Assembly: GCA_004298345.1 (NCBI GenBank)
Contig: SCTV01000075.1
Coordinates: forward strand, 1-27,005
Origin: Patescibacteria group bacterium
GTDB lineage: Bacteria > Patescibacteriota > Minisyncoccia > Phycocordibacterales > PALSA-1337
DNA length: 27,005 bases
Direction of reading: 5' to 3'
Under the pieces are notes generated by a model. It did not search any database. It was not told the origin of the DNA and saw nothing but the letters and a program-made list of their open reading frames with translations. Every line of letters begins with the position of its first letter. Within the stretch, counting starts at the first letter, position 1. Positions 1-8,717 of the stretch are shown here, piece by piece. The position numbers and the translations under genes are program-made.

Positions 1-2
1 GG

Positions 3-500
3 GTAGATGTTTTTACCAAGATTACTAGTTTATTCGGTCCAGTTAATCTAATTGTGGCGGGCCTCGCCATCGCCTGTTTTTTGATGTGGAAAAAGAGGAT
101 TCATCAGGCACTCGTATTTTCTTTTGCATTACTTGGAGGAGCATTATTTCAAAGCGCACTCAAAGAGCTGGTTGAACGTGTCCGACCAGAGAACGCTACC
201 ATACTTGAAAAAGGATTCAGCTTTCCGAGTGGTCATGCGACGATGGCGGTGATATTTTTCTGTTCCCTCATCTATGTATTTGGAGGAATGATACGAAATA
301 AGATTTCTCGAGAGATTTTTGGTGTGGTGTGCCTGTTACTTTTTGTGGTGGTCGGATTTAGTCGAGTTTACCTCAATGTACACTGGGTTTCCGATGTGAT
401 TGCTGGTTTTGCGCTCGGAGCTTTTTGGTTGACCTTACTCATTTTGTTCTTCAAGTTTGCTTCGACCGCTTTGCAAGGTCAGGATGACCAGTCTGTATAA
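3..500 (+). CDS. PAP2-family (type 2 phosphatidic acid phosphatase-like) membrane phosphatase, 5' partial
   Basis: The reading frame is open to the left edge of the window, so the true start lies outside; the GTG at 54 is internal to a continuous conserved frame. The three signature blocks of the PAP2 family are all visible: K-x6-RP (KELVERVRP), PSGH (FPSGHATM) and SR-x5-H (SRVYLNVH), the last two supplying the phosphohistidine chemistry. Hydrophobic segments between the motifs are typical of integral-membrane lipid phosphatases. By family knowledge it dephosphorylates a lipid phosphate such as undecaprenyl pyrophosphate, phosphatidic acid or PGP; the substrate cannot be read from the sequence. 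It ends in TAA and is followed by two strong hairpins. The family assignment is secure, the substrate is not. Confidence 0.9.
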   Translation, partial: VDVFTKITSLFGPVNLIVAGLAIACFLMWKKRIHQALVFSFALLGGALFQSALKELVERVRPENATILEKGFSFPSGHATMAVIFFCSLIYVFGGMIRNKISREIFGVVCLLLFVVVGFSRVYLNVHWVSDVIAGFALGAFWLTLLILFFKFASTALQGQDDQSV

Positions 501-514
501 GGGGGGGGTAGAAT

Positions 515-536
515 CATCTACGCTATAGCGTAGATG
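515..536. repeat. perfect 22-bp palindrome downstream of the PAP2 gene
   Basis: The segment is its own reverse complement over 22 bases, with CGCTATAGCG at its centre. It lies 15 nt after the stop codon between two G-runs. As RNA it would need a small loop at its centre. It could be part of a transcription-end structure or a dimeric protein-binding site; neither can be decided from sequence. Confidence 0.6.
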
Positions 537-564
537 GGGGCCTGAAGTGAATTTTGAGTAGGGA

Positions 565-596
565 TTCCCCCGAAAATCTACTGATTTTCGGGGGAA
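565..596. terminator. hairpin with TACT loop, probable 3'-end structure of the PAP2 gene
   Basis: Two perfect 14-nt arms (565-578 and 583-596) enclose a TACT loop. The base of the stem is a C5/G5 run and the upper part is A/T-rich. There is no long T-tract, so intrinsic termination is not certain. The same design, including the TACT loop, recurs at 22956-22991 and 25032-25077. Confidence 0.5.
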
Positions 597-655
597 CTAA
601 AATTGAAATATCTCCGAAAATCCACTTTTCCATGTTTTTACAATATGCCTCTATT

Positions 656-674
656 GAGCCATATTAAACGGCTC
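656..674. repeat. weak hairpin GAGCC...GGCTC, degenerate relative of the GGCTC hairpin family
   Basis: GAGCC at 656-660 pairs with GGCTC at 670-674 around the loop ATATTAAAC. The string TGAGCCAT-A/T-TTAAAC occurs here (655-669) and again at about 732-745. The GGCTC/GAGCC core resembles the stronger elements at 8601, 12645 and 19644, but it is too short to be sure of common origin. Confidence 0.3.
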
Positions 675-748
675 GAGGAGTGGAGACGACGAAGATAACA
701 GGTCTAGCAAGACGTGTTACAAACGAGATGCTGAGCCATTTAAACCTA

Positions 749-772
749 GTACCTTTATTGATTCAAAGGTAC
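749..772 (-). terminator. hairpin spanning the stop codon of the protease gene
   Basis: Arms GTACCTTT (749-756) and AAAGGTAC (765-772) are perfectly complementary with an 8-nt loop. The minus-strand stop codon (755-757) sits inside the stem. The sequence after it is only weakly T-rich, so it is a candidate transcription end for the minus-strand operon, not a strong terminator. Confidence 0.35.
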
Positions 773-1765
773 ACCCCATCTTGTAAAGATCGCCTGTGCT
801 GATAGTATTCTGCCGAGAGTTTCTATTTCTCCTTTACGCACAAAAGTTGGAATACCTAAAATACAATTTTTCTCTATCGATAATGCAATGCCACCAGAGT
901 TTCCATGTTCGATTTTGGCTGAAGTAATATAGTAGTCACTATCATATCCAGAAATAATACCCTCAGTCGCCGTGATGTCTCCCACGGTGCCGATGACCGG
1001 ATAGCCGAGGATGGCCACTTTTTCACCGAGGGATGGTGTGTAAGAGCAGAATGATTCCGTAAAGACTTTTTTGATTGCGGTGATAGATTTTACATACGCA
1101 TCGGGATTGACTATCTCTATTAGTCCCACATCGAGCGGGTCGATAGTGCGATAGCTTCCCGAGCTAAAGAAAACTTCGAAGATCGTCTCGTCTCCAGGTA
1201 GTTTGATGCTACAACTATACGGGGTGTACCTGCCGTCATCAAGAAAGACGTGTTTGTTGGTCAATACCCATATGTGTTCAACTTTATCGATGTTTTCTCT
1301 GAAAATAAAACCAGAACCTCCACCGGTGGCGTAAATTCTGCCGGATGTATTTTTCCAAATGCAGTTGATTTTGGCTACCCGAGGTTTCCATTCTTGGATA
1401 ACTGAGATGAGACTTTTGGGAACATTAGCAAGCGAAGTTTCGATGGCCAGTATTTTTTGATTGGCATCTATTCCACTCAATTTACTTTCTTCCTCAGCTT
1501 TTTTAAGTTTCTCGGTTAGAAGCTGGTTATTTTTTGAAAAAGTGTTTTCGACTTCGGTTACCTTTTTGTTTTGAGCGATTACTCCAGATTTGAGTGCAGT
1601 GATATCCTGTGCATACTGATTGAGTATTTTCTGTTGTGCGATGAGAGTGTTCTGTATTTCTTGCTCTCCTGCAATACGTTTTTGTTCAACATGAATACCG
1701 ATACCAACAATAATGGCAAAAAGAGCAATCGGAAGCATTTTTTGTTGAAAATCTTTTTTATGCAT
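755..1765 (-). CDS. membrane-anchored coiled-coil trypsin-like serine protease
   Basis: A 336-aa protein. Residues about 10-25 form one transmembrane anchor with a basic N-terminus, residues about 30-100 are a predicted coiled coil rich in K, Q and E, and residues about 130-330 are a chymotrypsin-fold domain. The catalytic triad is visible: H172 in TNKHV, D212 in PLDVGLI and S290 in HGNSGG. This resembles the protease core of HtrA/Deg and Trypsin_2 proteins, but no PDZ domain follows. The active domain should sit outside the membrane, held away by the coiled coil. It begins 6 nt after the gpmI stop and is the last gene of a three-gene minus-strand operon. Substrate unknown. A role in processing surface proteins or quality control is inferred. 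Confidence 0.85.
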   Translation of the reverse strand: MHKKDFQQKMLPIALFAIIVGIGIHVEQKRIAGEQEIQNTLIAQQKILNQYAQDITALKSGVIAQNKKVTEVENTFSKNNQLLTEKLKKAEEESKLSGIDANQKILAIETSLANVPKSLISVIQEWKPRVAKINCIWKNTSGRIYATGGGSGFIFRENIDKVEHIWVLTNKHVFLDDGRYTPYSCSIKLPGDETIFEVFFSSGSYRTIDPLDVGLIEIVNPDAYVKSITAIKKVFTESFCSYTPSLGEKVAILGYPVIGTVGDITATEGIISGYDSDYYITSAKIEHGNSGGIALSIEKNCILGIPTFVRKGEIETLGRILSAQAIFTRWGVPLNQ

Positions 1766-1771
1766 ACATAG

Positions 1772-3292
1772 TTAGCTTGTGAGTAAGCTTTTTCCGGTCA
1801 TAGATAATGGCTTGGGGATAGACATCAGTCTCAAAATGGTCGGCGCAATGTCGGCAAGTGTTCCCCGTGAGAGTGAGTGTACAGAATCGGTCAAAATTGC
1901 AGGAACAGGATTGATGGTATGAGAAGTGTGTTTGTCTCCAGTCACCGGATCTACATTTACTTCGGCATTTCCATGATCGGCGGTGACAAAAGCGATACCA
2001 TTTTTTTCTGATAGAGCTTTTAGTACTCGGCCGAGCTGGGCATCTACTTCTTCGATGGCCTCAATGATAGCCGGCACATTGGCAGTATGTCCCACCATGT
2101 CAGGATTGGCAAAATTGATAAACATAAAGTCAACTCCTTTTTCTATTTGCTCGATAGCTTTGTCGGCTATTGCTTCGGCGCGCATTTTTGGTGCGAGGTC
2201 GTGCGTCTTTATGTCTTTTCGGCTTGCGAGCATAATGTGCTCCTCACCTGGATATGGTTCTTGCTTTCCGCCATTTAGAAAATAGGTGGCGTGCGGGAAT
2301 TTTTCTGTCTCGGCGATGTGGGCTTGGGTCTTACCTATATTTGAAATTTCTTTTGCGAGAGTGGTTTCGATTTCGATGACAGGGAAGGCGACTTCGGCGG
2401 ATAGAGATTTTTCATATTCGGTCATGGTGACAAAGCAGAGATTTTCCGCCTCTCTTTTTTCGGCAATTTTCTTTGAAAGCATTCTTGCACGGTCAGCTCG
2501 GAAATTGAAAAAGAAAATGCCGTCGTTTTTTTCTACTTTGTATGATTTGCCGGTTTCATCGAGAAACATGATTGGCTCGAGGTGTTCGTCTAGTATACCC
2601 TTGCTGTGGAGATCAGCTACAATTTCTGAAGGTTTTTTGGTTTGGTGTGAGTTGCCACGGCCCTGGAAAAAGACACTCTCGGCCTTTTCGAGTCGATCCC
2701 AATTGTTGTCTCGGTCCATGGCATAAAATCTACCTGAAGCGGTAGCGATAAAGCCGATACCGAGATCCTCAATACACTTTTCTAGTTTCTCTAAATACCC
2801 CTTCGCGCTTTGTGGGGGAGTATCTCTACCATCGGTAAAGACGTGAATAGCAATTTTTTCTACTCCAGCTTCCTTGGCTGTTTTTAAAAAGGTGTGGAGG
2901 TGATCGTGGTGGCTGTGCACTCCACCATCGGAGAGCAAACCTTTGATATGTAGTGTGGAATTATATTTTTTAACATGCGCAAATAGTTTTTTGAATGCAG
3001 GATTGTTTTTAAGCTCATCATTTTCAATAGCTTTGGCAATACGCACAAGATCGGTATCGATGACTTTGCCTGCGCCGATAGTCGTATGTCCAATTTCGCT
3101 GTTTCCCATTTGGCCATCGGGGAGGCCGACGTGTAGCCCTGAGGCTTCGAGGAGTGTGTGCGGATATTTTCGCCACAAAGCATCAAACACAGGTGTCTTG
3201 GCCTGTGCGATAGCGTTGTGTGTCGGGTCTTCACGATAACCCCAGCCGTCGAGTACGATGAGTACGGTAGTTTTTTTCTCTGCGGTTTTCAT
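1772..3292 (-). CDS. gpmI: 2,3-bisphosphoglycerate-independent phosphoglycerate mutase
   Basis: A 506-aa protein of the usual length for the metalloenzyme that interconverts 3- and 2-phosphoglycerate in glycolysis. Visible motifs: the metal-binding N-terminal VLDGWGYRED (D15), the phosphoserine loop MGNSEIGHTTIGAG (catalytic S65), HSHHDHL, FTDGRDTPP, GRFYAMDRDNNWDR, FNFRADRAR, INFANPDMVGHT, VTADHGNAE and KHTSHT. These cover both the phosphatase-like and phosphotransferase domains and the two Mn ions. The ATG lies 6 nt after the stop of the upstream PfkB-type kinase gene, so they are almost certainly cotranscribed. The protein looks complete with no missing key residue. Confidence 0.97.
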   Translation of the reverse strand: MKTAEKKTTVLIVLDGWGYREDPTHNAIAQAKTPVFDALWRKYPHTLLEASGLHVGLPDGQMGNSEIGHTTIGAGKVIDTDLVRIAKAIENDELKNNPAFKKLFAHVKKYNSTLHIKGLLSDGGVHSHHDHLHTFLKTAKEAGVEKIAIHVFTDGRDTPPQSAKGYLEKLEKCIEDLGIGFIATASGRFYAMDRDNNWDRLEKAESVFFQGRGNSHQTKKPSEIVADLHSKGILDEHLEPIMFLDETGKSYKVEKNDGIFFFNFRADRARMLSKKIAEKREAENLCFVTMTEYEKSLSAEVAFPVIEIETTLAKEISNIGKTQAHIAETEKFPHATYFLNGGKQEPYPGEEHIMLASRKDIKTHDLAPKMRAEAIADKAIEQIEKGVDFMFINFANPDMVGHTANVPAIIEAIEEVDAQLGRVLKALSEKNGIAFVTADHGNAEVNVDPVTGDKHTSHTINPVPAILTDSVHSLSRGTLADIAPTILRLMSIPKPLSMTGKSLLTS

Positions 3293-3298
3293 GGGAGA

Positions 3299-4294
3299 TT
3301 AGATAACTTTTGGTTTGTAATCGGCTGGTGCTTCCGCGAGGTATTTCTCGAGCGTTGGTCGATCAAGAAGCCCTTTTTGAGCACCGACATATTGGACGAC
3401 TGACATTGGATTGATCGGTGCCCACATCAGAGCTTCGAGAGGACTTTTGCCGAGTGATAGGGCAGTGACAAAAGTAGACGCAAAGGCATCTCCGCAACCA
3501 GTACGCTCAAAAGGTGGTTTTGGATCGGGATAGATAGGCATAAAGTATTGGTTTGTCCCGTCATCCATGTAGGCACCCTTTGGGCCGTCAGTGAGAAGTA
3601 CCAATTTTGGCCCGAGAGCACGCATTTTTGAAAGCAAGTTTTTAATATTTGGTTCTGTTTCGCCGAGTATGCGTTCTGCCTCTTCGAGATTACATACAAA
3701 GACTTCTGAAAGGGTATAGAGGTCAGCGAGCTTTTCTTTGCCGAGTTTCATTTGGAAAGTGCCTGGCTGGAAGGCGAGTCTGGTTTCGGGGTGAGCTTTG
3801 AGGAAGGCAATAATTTCGAGATGGTAGTCAAAAGAGTTGGAGGCGAGGGAGCTCAGGTAGAGCCATTTCGGTGCTTTTAGATTTGGCAAACGATAGGGAT
3901 ACTCTTTGTGATTGACGAGAATAGTGCGCTCATTGTCGTACCAGAGGACATAGTGATAGTTGGTTTCCATATTTCGATGCGTCGAAACGTATTTGGAAGA
4001 AACTTTATTGCGAGCGAGCTCGGAGAGGCAGTCTCGGCCGTTTTGGTCGTTGCCGATGTCGCTTATGAGAGCTCCACGGAGACCCAAACGAGAAGCTGAG
4101 ACGGAGGCATTGGCGCTGTTGCCCACAGCACGTACTTCCGTCGCGGACTCAAACGGCACTTTATCGGCAAATTTCATGCAAATTTCGCATTTGGTGTTGT
4201 CGATAGAGCAAGTCACATGCGCGTCTTTTATTTTTATAAACACATCGGTCGTAATATCTCCTATCGCCACAAAATCAAAAGGTTTGTTGAACAT
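3299..4294 (-). CDS. PfkB/ribokinase-family carbohydrate or nucleoside kinase
   Basis: I chose the ATG at 4294 (331 aa, MFNKPFDFVAIGDITTDVF). A longer frame from a TTG at 4342 would run through the -10 box TATACT at 4323-4318. The N-terminal PfkB pattern (GNSANASVSASRLGL, followed by DIGNDQNGR) and the C-terminal ATP-site signature TGCGDAFAS are present; the Asp of GCGD (about residue 269) is the expected catalytic base. The N-terminal region has an unusual cluster C-x6-C-x2-C (TCSIDNTKCEICMKF) that may bind a metal. The family phosphorylates sugars or nucleosides; the acceptor cannot be told. It heads the operon with gpmI, which suggests a carbohydrate role. Divergent from the DUF2339 gene. 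Confidence 0.88.
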   Translation of the reverse strand: MFNKPFDFVAIGDITTDVFIKIKDAHVTCSIDNTKCEICMKFADKVPFESATEVRAVGNSANASVSASRLGLRGALISDIGNDQNGRDCLSELARNKVSSKYVSTHRNMETNYHYVLWYDNERTILVNHKEYPYRLPNLKAPKWLYLSSLASNSFDYHLEIIAFLKAHPETRLAFQPGTFQMKLGKEKLADLYTLSEVFVCNLEEAERILGETEPNIKNLLSKMRALGPKLVLLTDGPKGAYMDDGTNQYFMPIYPDPKPPFERTGCGDAFASTFVTALSLGKSPLEALMWAPINPMSVVQYVGAQKGLLDRPTLEKYLAEAPADYKPKVI

Positions 4295-4317
4295 ATAATG
4301 TGTTAAATATGTGGGTA

Positions 4318-4323
4318 AGTATA
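4318..4323 (-). promoter_or_regulatory. -10 box for the kinase-gpmI-protease operon
   Basis: On the minus strand TATACT (4323-4318) is preceded by TATGC. The predicted transcription start is near 4311, about 17 nt before the ATG at 4294. No good -35 was recognised. This box is the reason for rejecting the upstream TTG start. Confidence 0.5.
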
Positions 4324-4426
4324 GCATAGTGGTAGATTTCAATAAAACAAAGACAAGCTTCTCGATTACCCTCGGATACAGTATACTTATTTACATATCA
4401 ACTGTAACAGCGCGTAAGCTATATTT

Positions 4427-6310
4427 ATGGAATACATACTATTTCTTGTGGTAATCGGTATTGTGGGGTATCTCGTGTTTAGAAGTCCAAAGCATGGTGG
4501 CACTGGAGATGCGAGTCTTGTGGTAAATCGCCTCGCTTCACTTCTCATTCAAAAAGGTATCATCACGAAAGACGAGCTCTACGGAACAGGTAGTGCGCCG
4601 ACACCAAGTGCATCTTCAACAACCCCCGCACCGGCACCGACCGCAAGCGACATGTCCCAGCCGGCCGCAGCACCTACTTCTCCAGTCACCGCATCCGCAG
4701 CACCCGCACCTTCAGGAAAAGGTGCCGCCACTGCCACTGAATTTGCCTTCAATACCAAGTGGCTCATGGTCGCCGGTATCATCGCCATCCTTTTTGGTGT
4801 CGGCTTCTTTATTAAATTTTCTTTTGACAACAATCTCATCGGTGAGACGGGTCGTGTCATCCTCGGGCTCATTATAGGCCTTGGCTTCATTGGTACGGGG
4901 GAGTGGTTTTATAGAAAATATCCGAAGTATGCTTTCTTTCTCACTGGAGGCGGTATCGCGATCCTTTATCTCTCGCTCTATAGTGCCTTTGGCCTCTATC
5001 ATATGGTAGAACAGCTCACGGCTTTTCTCGGCATGATCCTCGTAACGCTTTTCTCGGTCGTGCTTTCAGTACGATACAACTCTGTCGCTATCGCCGGCAT
5101 CGCGCTTCTTGGTGGATTCCTCACCCCGATTCTCGTTTCGAGCAGTACGGTCAATGACATCGGTTTGCTTACTTACATCACACTTCTCGACCTCGGACTT
5201 TTTGCTCTAGCCTATTTCAGAAACTGGAAATCGCTCGTGTGGGGCTGTGCACTCGGTACGCTCCTTCTCGTGGGTTCATGGTTCTTTGGCCACTACGATT
5301 CGAGCAAGCTGTTCATGACTGAGTTTTATTTTACACTCTACTGGGCAATCTTTACTGGTTCGACACTTGTCTTTTATTATTTCAACGACCGCAAGCCGTC
5401 AAACAAGGATTTTGCACTGATGCTCGTAACCGGCCTTCTCTATATGTCAGTGAGCTACGGTATTTTGAATGCTGACTATTCCGCCTACATGGGTCTTTTG
5501 CCACTTTTCCTCACCGCGGTCTACACCGTCATTGCTCTTTTTGGTTCGTATGTAAAAGAAGGCACAAAAGCGTTGGTGTATTTACCGGCAGGTATGGCGG
5601 TACTCTTTTTGACGCTGGTGTTTCCGATACAGTTTCAGGGCTACTGGATCACTATTTCATGGTTTGTCGAAGCAGGCATCATCGCCTGGGTAGGGCATTT
5701 GCTCCGCTCGAGAATGGTGTCGTATTCGATTCCTATTTTTGCTCTCGGCCTATTTCGACTCTTTGCGTTTGATACGTATTTGTCGCAGGAAAATTTCTTC
5801 CTCATCTTCAACGAGCGTTTTGTGGTGTTTGCTGTGGCGGTGGTGCTTGCACTATTTGTCGCGTATATCTTTCACACCTTTTATCGTGATACTAAAATCC
5901 GTGAAGACTTGCACAAAGCGGCGGCGTTTATGGCGATTGCCAATATCCTCATCCTCTGTGCGGGTGTGTTTGAAATCGTCGACTGGTTCCGCTTTGTCTC
6001 ATCGACCGATAGTGTTGCTCAGTCGACCAGTCTCGCAATATCGGTCTTCTTTATTATTTACGCACTCATTGCGATAGTGCTCGGCATTGTTTCTAAAACA
6101 TCTGTGTTGCGTATCTGTGCGACGGTCGTGTTTGGCATCACTGTGCTCAAAACATTTCTCTACGATATCTGGCTTCTCGAGGCGGTCTACCGAATCATTG
6201 CATTTATGGCTCTCGGTATTGCGTTGGTTGTTGTCGGGTATCTATACTTCCGCTTCTCGGCACGTATCAAAGGGTTTCTCACTGCGTCAGATAGTACGCC
6301 GGTCGTGTAA
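4427..6310 (+). CDS. DUF2339 multi-pass membrane protein
   Basis: A 627-aa protein. Residues 1-18 are a first hydrophobic segment, residues about 55-105 an Ala/Pro/Ser/Thr-rich flexible linker, and the rest is a long run of transmembrane helices. The block NTKWLMVAGIIAILFGVGFF, followed by LIGETGRVILG, is typical of the DUF2339 family (predicted membrane protein). Function is not established for the family. It is followed at 26 nt by a DUF3999 gene; I know these two families as frequent neighbours, which suggests an envelope complex. TATACT at 4382-4387 may be its -10, giving a leader of about 33 nt. It diverges from the kinase operon. Complete, no odd features apart from the long linker. Confidence 0.85.
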   Translation: MEYILFLVVIGIVGYLVFRSPKHGGTGDASLVVNRLASLLIQKGIITKDELYGTGSAPTPSASSTTPAPAPTASDMSQPAAAPTSPVTASAAPAPSGKGAATATEFAFNTKWLMVAGIIAILFGVGFFIKFSFDNNLIGETGRVILGLIIGLGFIGTGEWFYRKYPKYAFFLTGGGIAILYLSLYSAFGLYHMVEQLTAFLGMILVTLFSVVLSVRYNSVAIAGIALLGGFLTPILVSSSTVNDIGLLTYITLLDLGLFALAYFRNWKSLVWGCALGTLLLVGSWFFGHYDSSKLFMTEFYFTLYWAIFTGSTLVFYYFNDRKPSNKDFALMLVTGLLYMSVSYGILNADYSAYMGLLPLFLTAVYTVIALFGSYVKEGTKALVYLPAGMAVLFLTLVFPIQFQGYWITISWFVEAGIIAWVGHLLRSRMVSYSIPIFALGLFRLFAFDTYLSQENFFLIFNERFVVFAVAVVLALFVAYIFHTFYRDTKIREDLHKAAAFMAIANILILCAGVFEIVDWFRFVSSTDSVAQSTSLAISVFFIIYALIAIVLGIVSKTSVLRICATVVFGITVLKTFLYDIWLLEAVYRIIAFMALGIALVVVGYLYFRFSARIKGFLTASDSTPVV

Positions 6311-6335
6311 TAGCCTGTCTAACATATTCTACTTT

Positions 6336-7625
6336 ATGAACACATATTTTTCAGTTTCTAATATAGTTAAAATAGCTGGTGTTGTTGTCTTCACCCTACT
6401 TGGTATCGTCTCGACTGCGTCTGCCGATTTTTCTCAAAAAGAATGGCGAGTTTACAAAGAGATCCGCTTGCCGAGCGACATAGATTCGACCACGCTCCTT
6501 CGAGTACCTCTCGATCAAGAAGTCTTTGCCACTTCGACTTCCAACCTCCGTGATCTTCGTGTGGTCGGTGTTGATAACAAAGAAGTGCCATATCTTTTGA
6601 TCACCAATCGAGATGACATTCAGTCCTCAGTGCTCTCTCCAAAGATTTTAAATAAAGGCAGTGTGGCAGGGCAGTCGACGAGCTTTGTCGCAGATTTTGG
6701 CGGAGCGACGTTCCACAATCAGATTACTTTGAATATCGATAATGAGCTGAAAAATTATCGTAAGAAAGTCCAGATCTACGGCAGTACTGATATGAGTACG
6801 TGGCAACTCCTCGCTGACAACCAGATCATTTACGACTATAGCCGTGATTTTCCTATTCGCAACACCACGGTCTCGTATCCAGAATCCACCTACCGTTATG
6901 TGTTGGTAAAGATTACTGATACTGAAAGTGCACCCGTTTCAGTGGTAGGCGTCTCGGCTAGCCGAGATGTGTATGCAAAGGGAAACCGCCTTGCGTATAA
7001 GCCAGTTTTTGAGTGGGCAGAGGTTGGAAAAGACACTGAAATAGTGACCGATCTCGGCCAGACGGGTACCCTGACCGACCGAGTAACTATCGCCACTGAC
7101 TCCAAAAATTTTGAACGTTCGGTGACTGTCTATTCGAGTAATGATAAAAGCACTTGGAGCTATCTCGGGGGCGATGTGATCTATCAATATAAGACGAGAG
7201 AATTGTCCGGAGAAAAAACGACTGTGACCTACAGTGAGTCGGTCGCAAGGTATATAAAACTGGTGGTGCACAATCAGGACAGCCAGCCGATACACGTGAC
7301 AGGTGTGAGTGCTTCGGGATACTCTCGGGCGATCGCTTTTCTCGGTGAACCGCAAGCGGCTTACCGACTTTTCTATGGTAATGAAAAAGCCATGATGTCT
7401 TCATATGATCTCGCATCGGTGTATCGCAATTTTAGGGCGGATGAATTTATGATCGGTGCTCTTGGACCAGAACACCGAAATAGCGAGTACGTCCCGCCGG
7501 TGATTCCACTCAGTGAGCGCAAGCCGTGGGTACTCGGTGTGATGCTCGGTATCGTGGCTGTACTTCTCGGACTGGTTATTTTCCGAGTAGTAAAGAAGAC
7601 GGCGGGTCTACCTAATGCACAATAA
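6336..7625 (+). CDS. DUF3999-like secreted/membrane-anchored protein
   Basis: The frame is open from 6087, but the start used here is the ATG at 6336 (429 aa, MNTYFSVSNIVKIAG). It falls just after the DUF2339 stop and gives a proper signal peptide ending near STASA. Then comes EWRVYKEIRLP, typical of DUF3999, and two beta-rich repeats (VQIYGSTDMSTWQLL and VTVYSSNDKSTWSYL) with a discoidin-like look. A C-terminal transmembrane helix (VLGVMLGIVAVLLGLVIFRV) is followed by a short basic tail. The bulk should face the outside. TATTCT at about 6324-6329 could be a -10. Pairing with DUF2339 supports the call. Biochemical role unknown. Confidence 0.8.
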   Translation: MNTYFSVSNIVKIAGVVVFTLLGIVSTASADFSQKEWRVYKEIRLPSDIDSTTLLRVPLDQEVFATSTSNLRDLRVVGVDNKEVPYLLITNRDDIQSSVLSPKILNKGSVAGQSTSFVADFGGATFHNQITLNIDNELKNYRKKVQIYGSTDMSTWQLLADNQIIYDYSRDFPIRNTTVSYPESTYRYVLVKITDTESAPVSVVGVSASRDVYAKGNRLAYKPVFEWAEVGKDTEIVTDLGQTGTLTDRVTIATDSKNFERSVTVYSSNDKSTWSYLGGDVIYQYKTRELSGEKTTVTYSESVARYIKLVVHNQDSQPIHVTGVSASGYSRAIAFLGEPQAAYRLFYGNEKAMMSSYDLASVYRNFRADEFMIGALGPEHRNSEYVPPVIPLSERKPWVLGVMLGIVAVLLGLVIFRVVKKTAGLPNAQ

Positions 7626-7645
7626 AAAATAAACTCAGACATAAA

Positions 7646-8527
7646 ATGAAAACACTCAGACAATATATTCGTGAGGCGCAAGAAAAAAAGACAGCCATCG
7701 GTCATTTTAATATTTCTGACTCAGTCGGGCTGTGGGCGGTGTTCAACGCAGCTCGCAAAATGAATCTCCCAGTAATTATCGGCGTGTCTGAGGGAGAGCG
7801 CGATTTCATTGGTGTGAGACAAGCGGCAGCACTCGTAAAGAGCTTGCGCGAGCAATATGATTTTCCTATTTTTATCAATGCCGATCACACTTACTCATTT
7901 GAGCGAGTCAAAGAAGCGATTGATGCCGGATTTGATATGGTGATTTTTGATGGTACTGAGCTTGCTTTTGATGCTAATGTCCGGGTGACCAAACAGTGTG
8001 TCGACTATGCAAAAAGTAGTAAGCCATTTTGGGGAGAGCGGGTGCTCGTCGAAGCGGAGCTCGGGTATATAGGCAAGTCTTCAAAGGTGCTCGACTCGGT
8101 GCCGGAGGGGATCAATCTGTCTGATGAATATTTGACGACAGCAGAACAGGCAAAGCGTTTTGTGCAAGAGACTAGAGTGGATATGTTGGCTCCCGCGGTG
8201 GGCAATATTCACGGTATGCTCGCCAAGGGCAAGGATCCGGCACTCAATATTTCCCGAGTGGCAGATATTGCGCAGGCGACTGGTGTACCCCTCGTGCTTC
8301 ATGGTGCCTCGGGCAATACAGATGCGGATATTCAGAATGCCATTAAAGCTGGGGTGGCTATTGTGCATGTAAATACCGAGCTTCGAGTGGCATACCGCAC
8401 GACACTCGACTCGACTCTTTTGGCTGATCCAAAACAAGTCGCTCCATACAAGTATCTCGCCCCATCTCGGGACGCTGTGGCCCAAGTGGTGGAAGAAAAG
8501 ATGAAGGCATTTAGTTTTCTGGGTTAA
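7646..8527 (+). CDS. fba: class II fructose-bisphosphate (or tagatose-bisphosphate) aldolase
   Basis: A 293-aa TIM-barrel aldolase that cleaves fructose-1,6-bisphosphate (or a close analogue) using Zn. Visible are NADHTYSFERVKEAIDAGF with D80/H81, VEAELGYIGK, the Zn-site histidine H189 in VGNIHG, H219 in VLHGASG and the phosphate-binding HVNTELR. These are the class II signatures. Fructose versus tagatose specificity cannot be separated here, though the glycolytic neighbours favour fructose. It starts 20 nt after the DUF3999 gene and may be cotranscribed, but TAAACT at 7630-7635 could give it a short-leader promoter of its own. Complete. Confidence 0.9.
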   Translation: MKTLRQYIREAQEKKTAIGHFNISDSVGLWAVFNAARKMNLPVIIGVSEGERDFIGVRQAAALVKSLREQYDFPIFINADHTYSFERVKEAIDAGFDMVIFDGTELAFDANVRVTKQCVDYAKSSKPFWGERVLVEAELGYIGKSSKVLDSVPEGINLSDEYLTTAEQAKRFVQETRVDMLAPAVGNIHGMLAKGKDPALNISRVADIAQATGVPLVLHGASGNTDADIQNAIKAGVAIVHVNTELRVAYRTTLDSTLLADPKQVAPYKYLAPSRDAVAQVVEEKMKAFSFLG

Positions 8528-8600
8528 GGGTGATCCCGCTCAATTTCAGGAAAAAATATCAATTTACCAATTTTTATAAAATGGCTCTACAGAAGCACAC

Positions 8601-8633
8601 TAAACGGGGCTCATTAAGCTAATGAGCCGTTTA
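8601..8633. repeat. GGCTCATTA/TAATGAGCC hairpin, copy 1
   Basis: The core GGCTCATTA (8608-8616), spacer AGC and TAATGAGCC (8620-8628) form a 9-bp stem. An outer TAAAC/GTTTA pair extends it across a 2-nt GG bulge. It lies 73 nt after the aldolase stop. The same core recurs at 12645-12681 and 19644-19686 with different but still complementary outer arms. Confidence 0.75.
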
Positions 8634-8644
8634 ATCTTTGTCTG

Positions 8645-8677
8645 TTTTGAAATAAAAAACCCGCTGTGTGAGCGGGT
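8645..8677 (-). terminator. intrinsic terminator of the 8718-9032 gene
   Basis: Read on the minus strand, a 7-bp GC-rich stem ACCCGCT/AGCGGGT (8677-8659) with a 5-nt loop is followed by TTTTTTATTT. It sits about 40 nt after the TGA of the minus-strand hypothetical gene. Confidence 0.8.
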
Positions 8678-8717
8678 GAGGTTCGAAACAGGATATGTTC
8701 CTTGCCTATCGGCGAAC

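Noticed and set aside
4593..4877. Pro/His-rich 94-codon frame inside the DUF2339 gene
   Set aside because: Frame-shifted reading of the Ala/Pro linker codons; no start signals.
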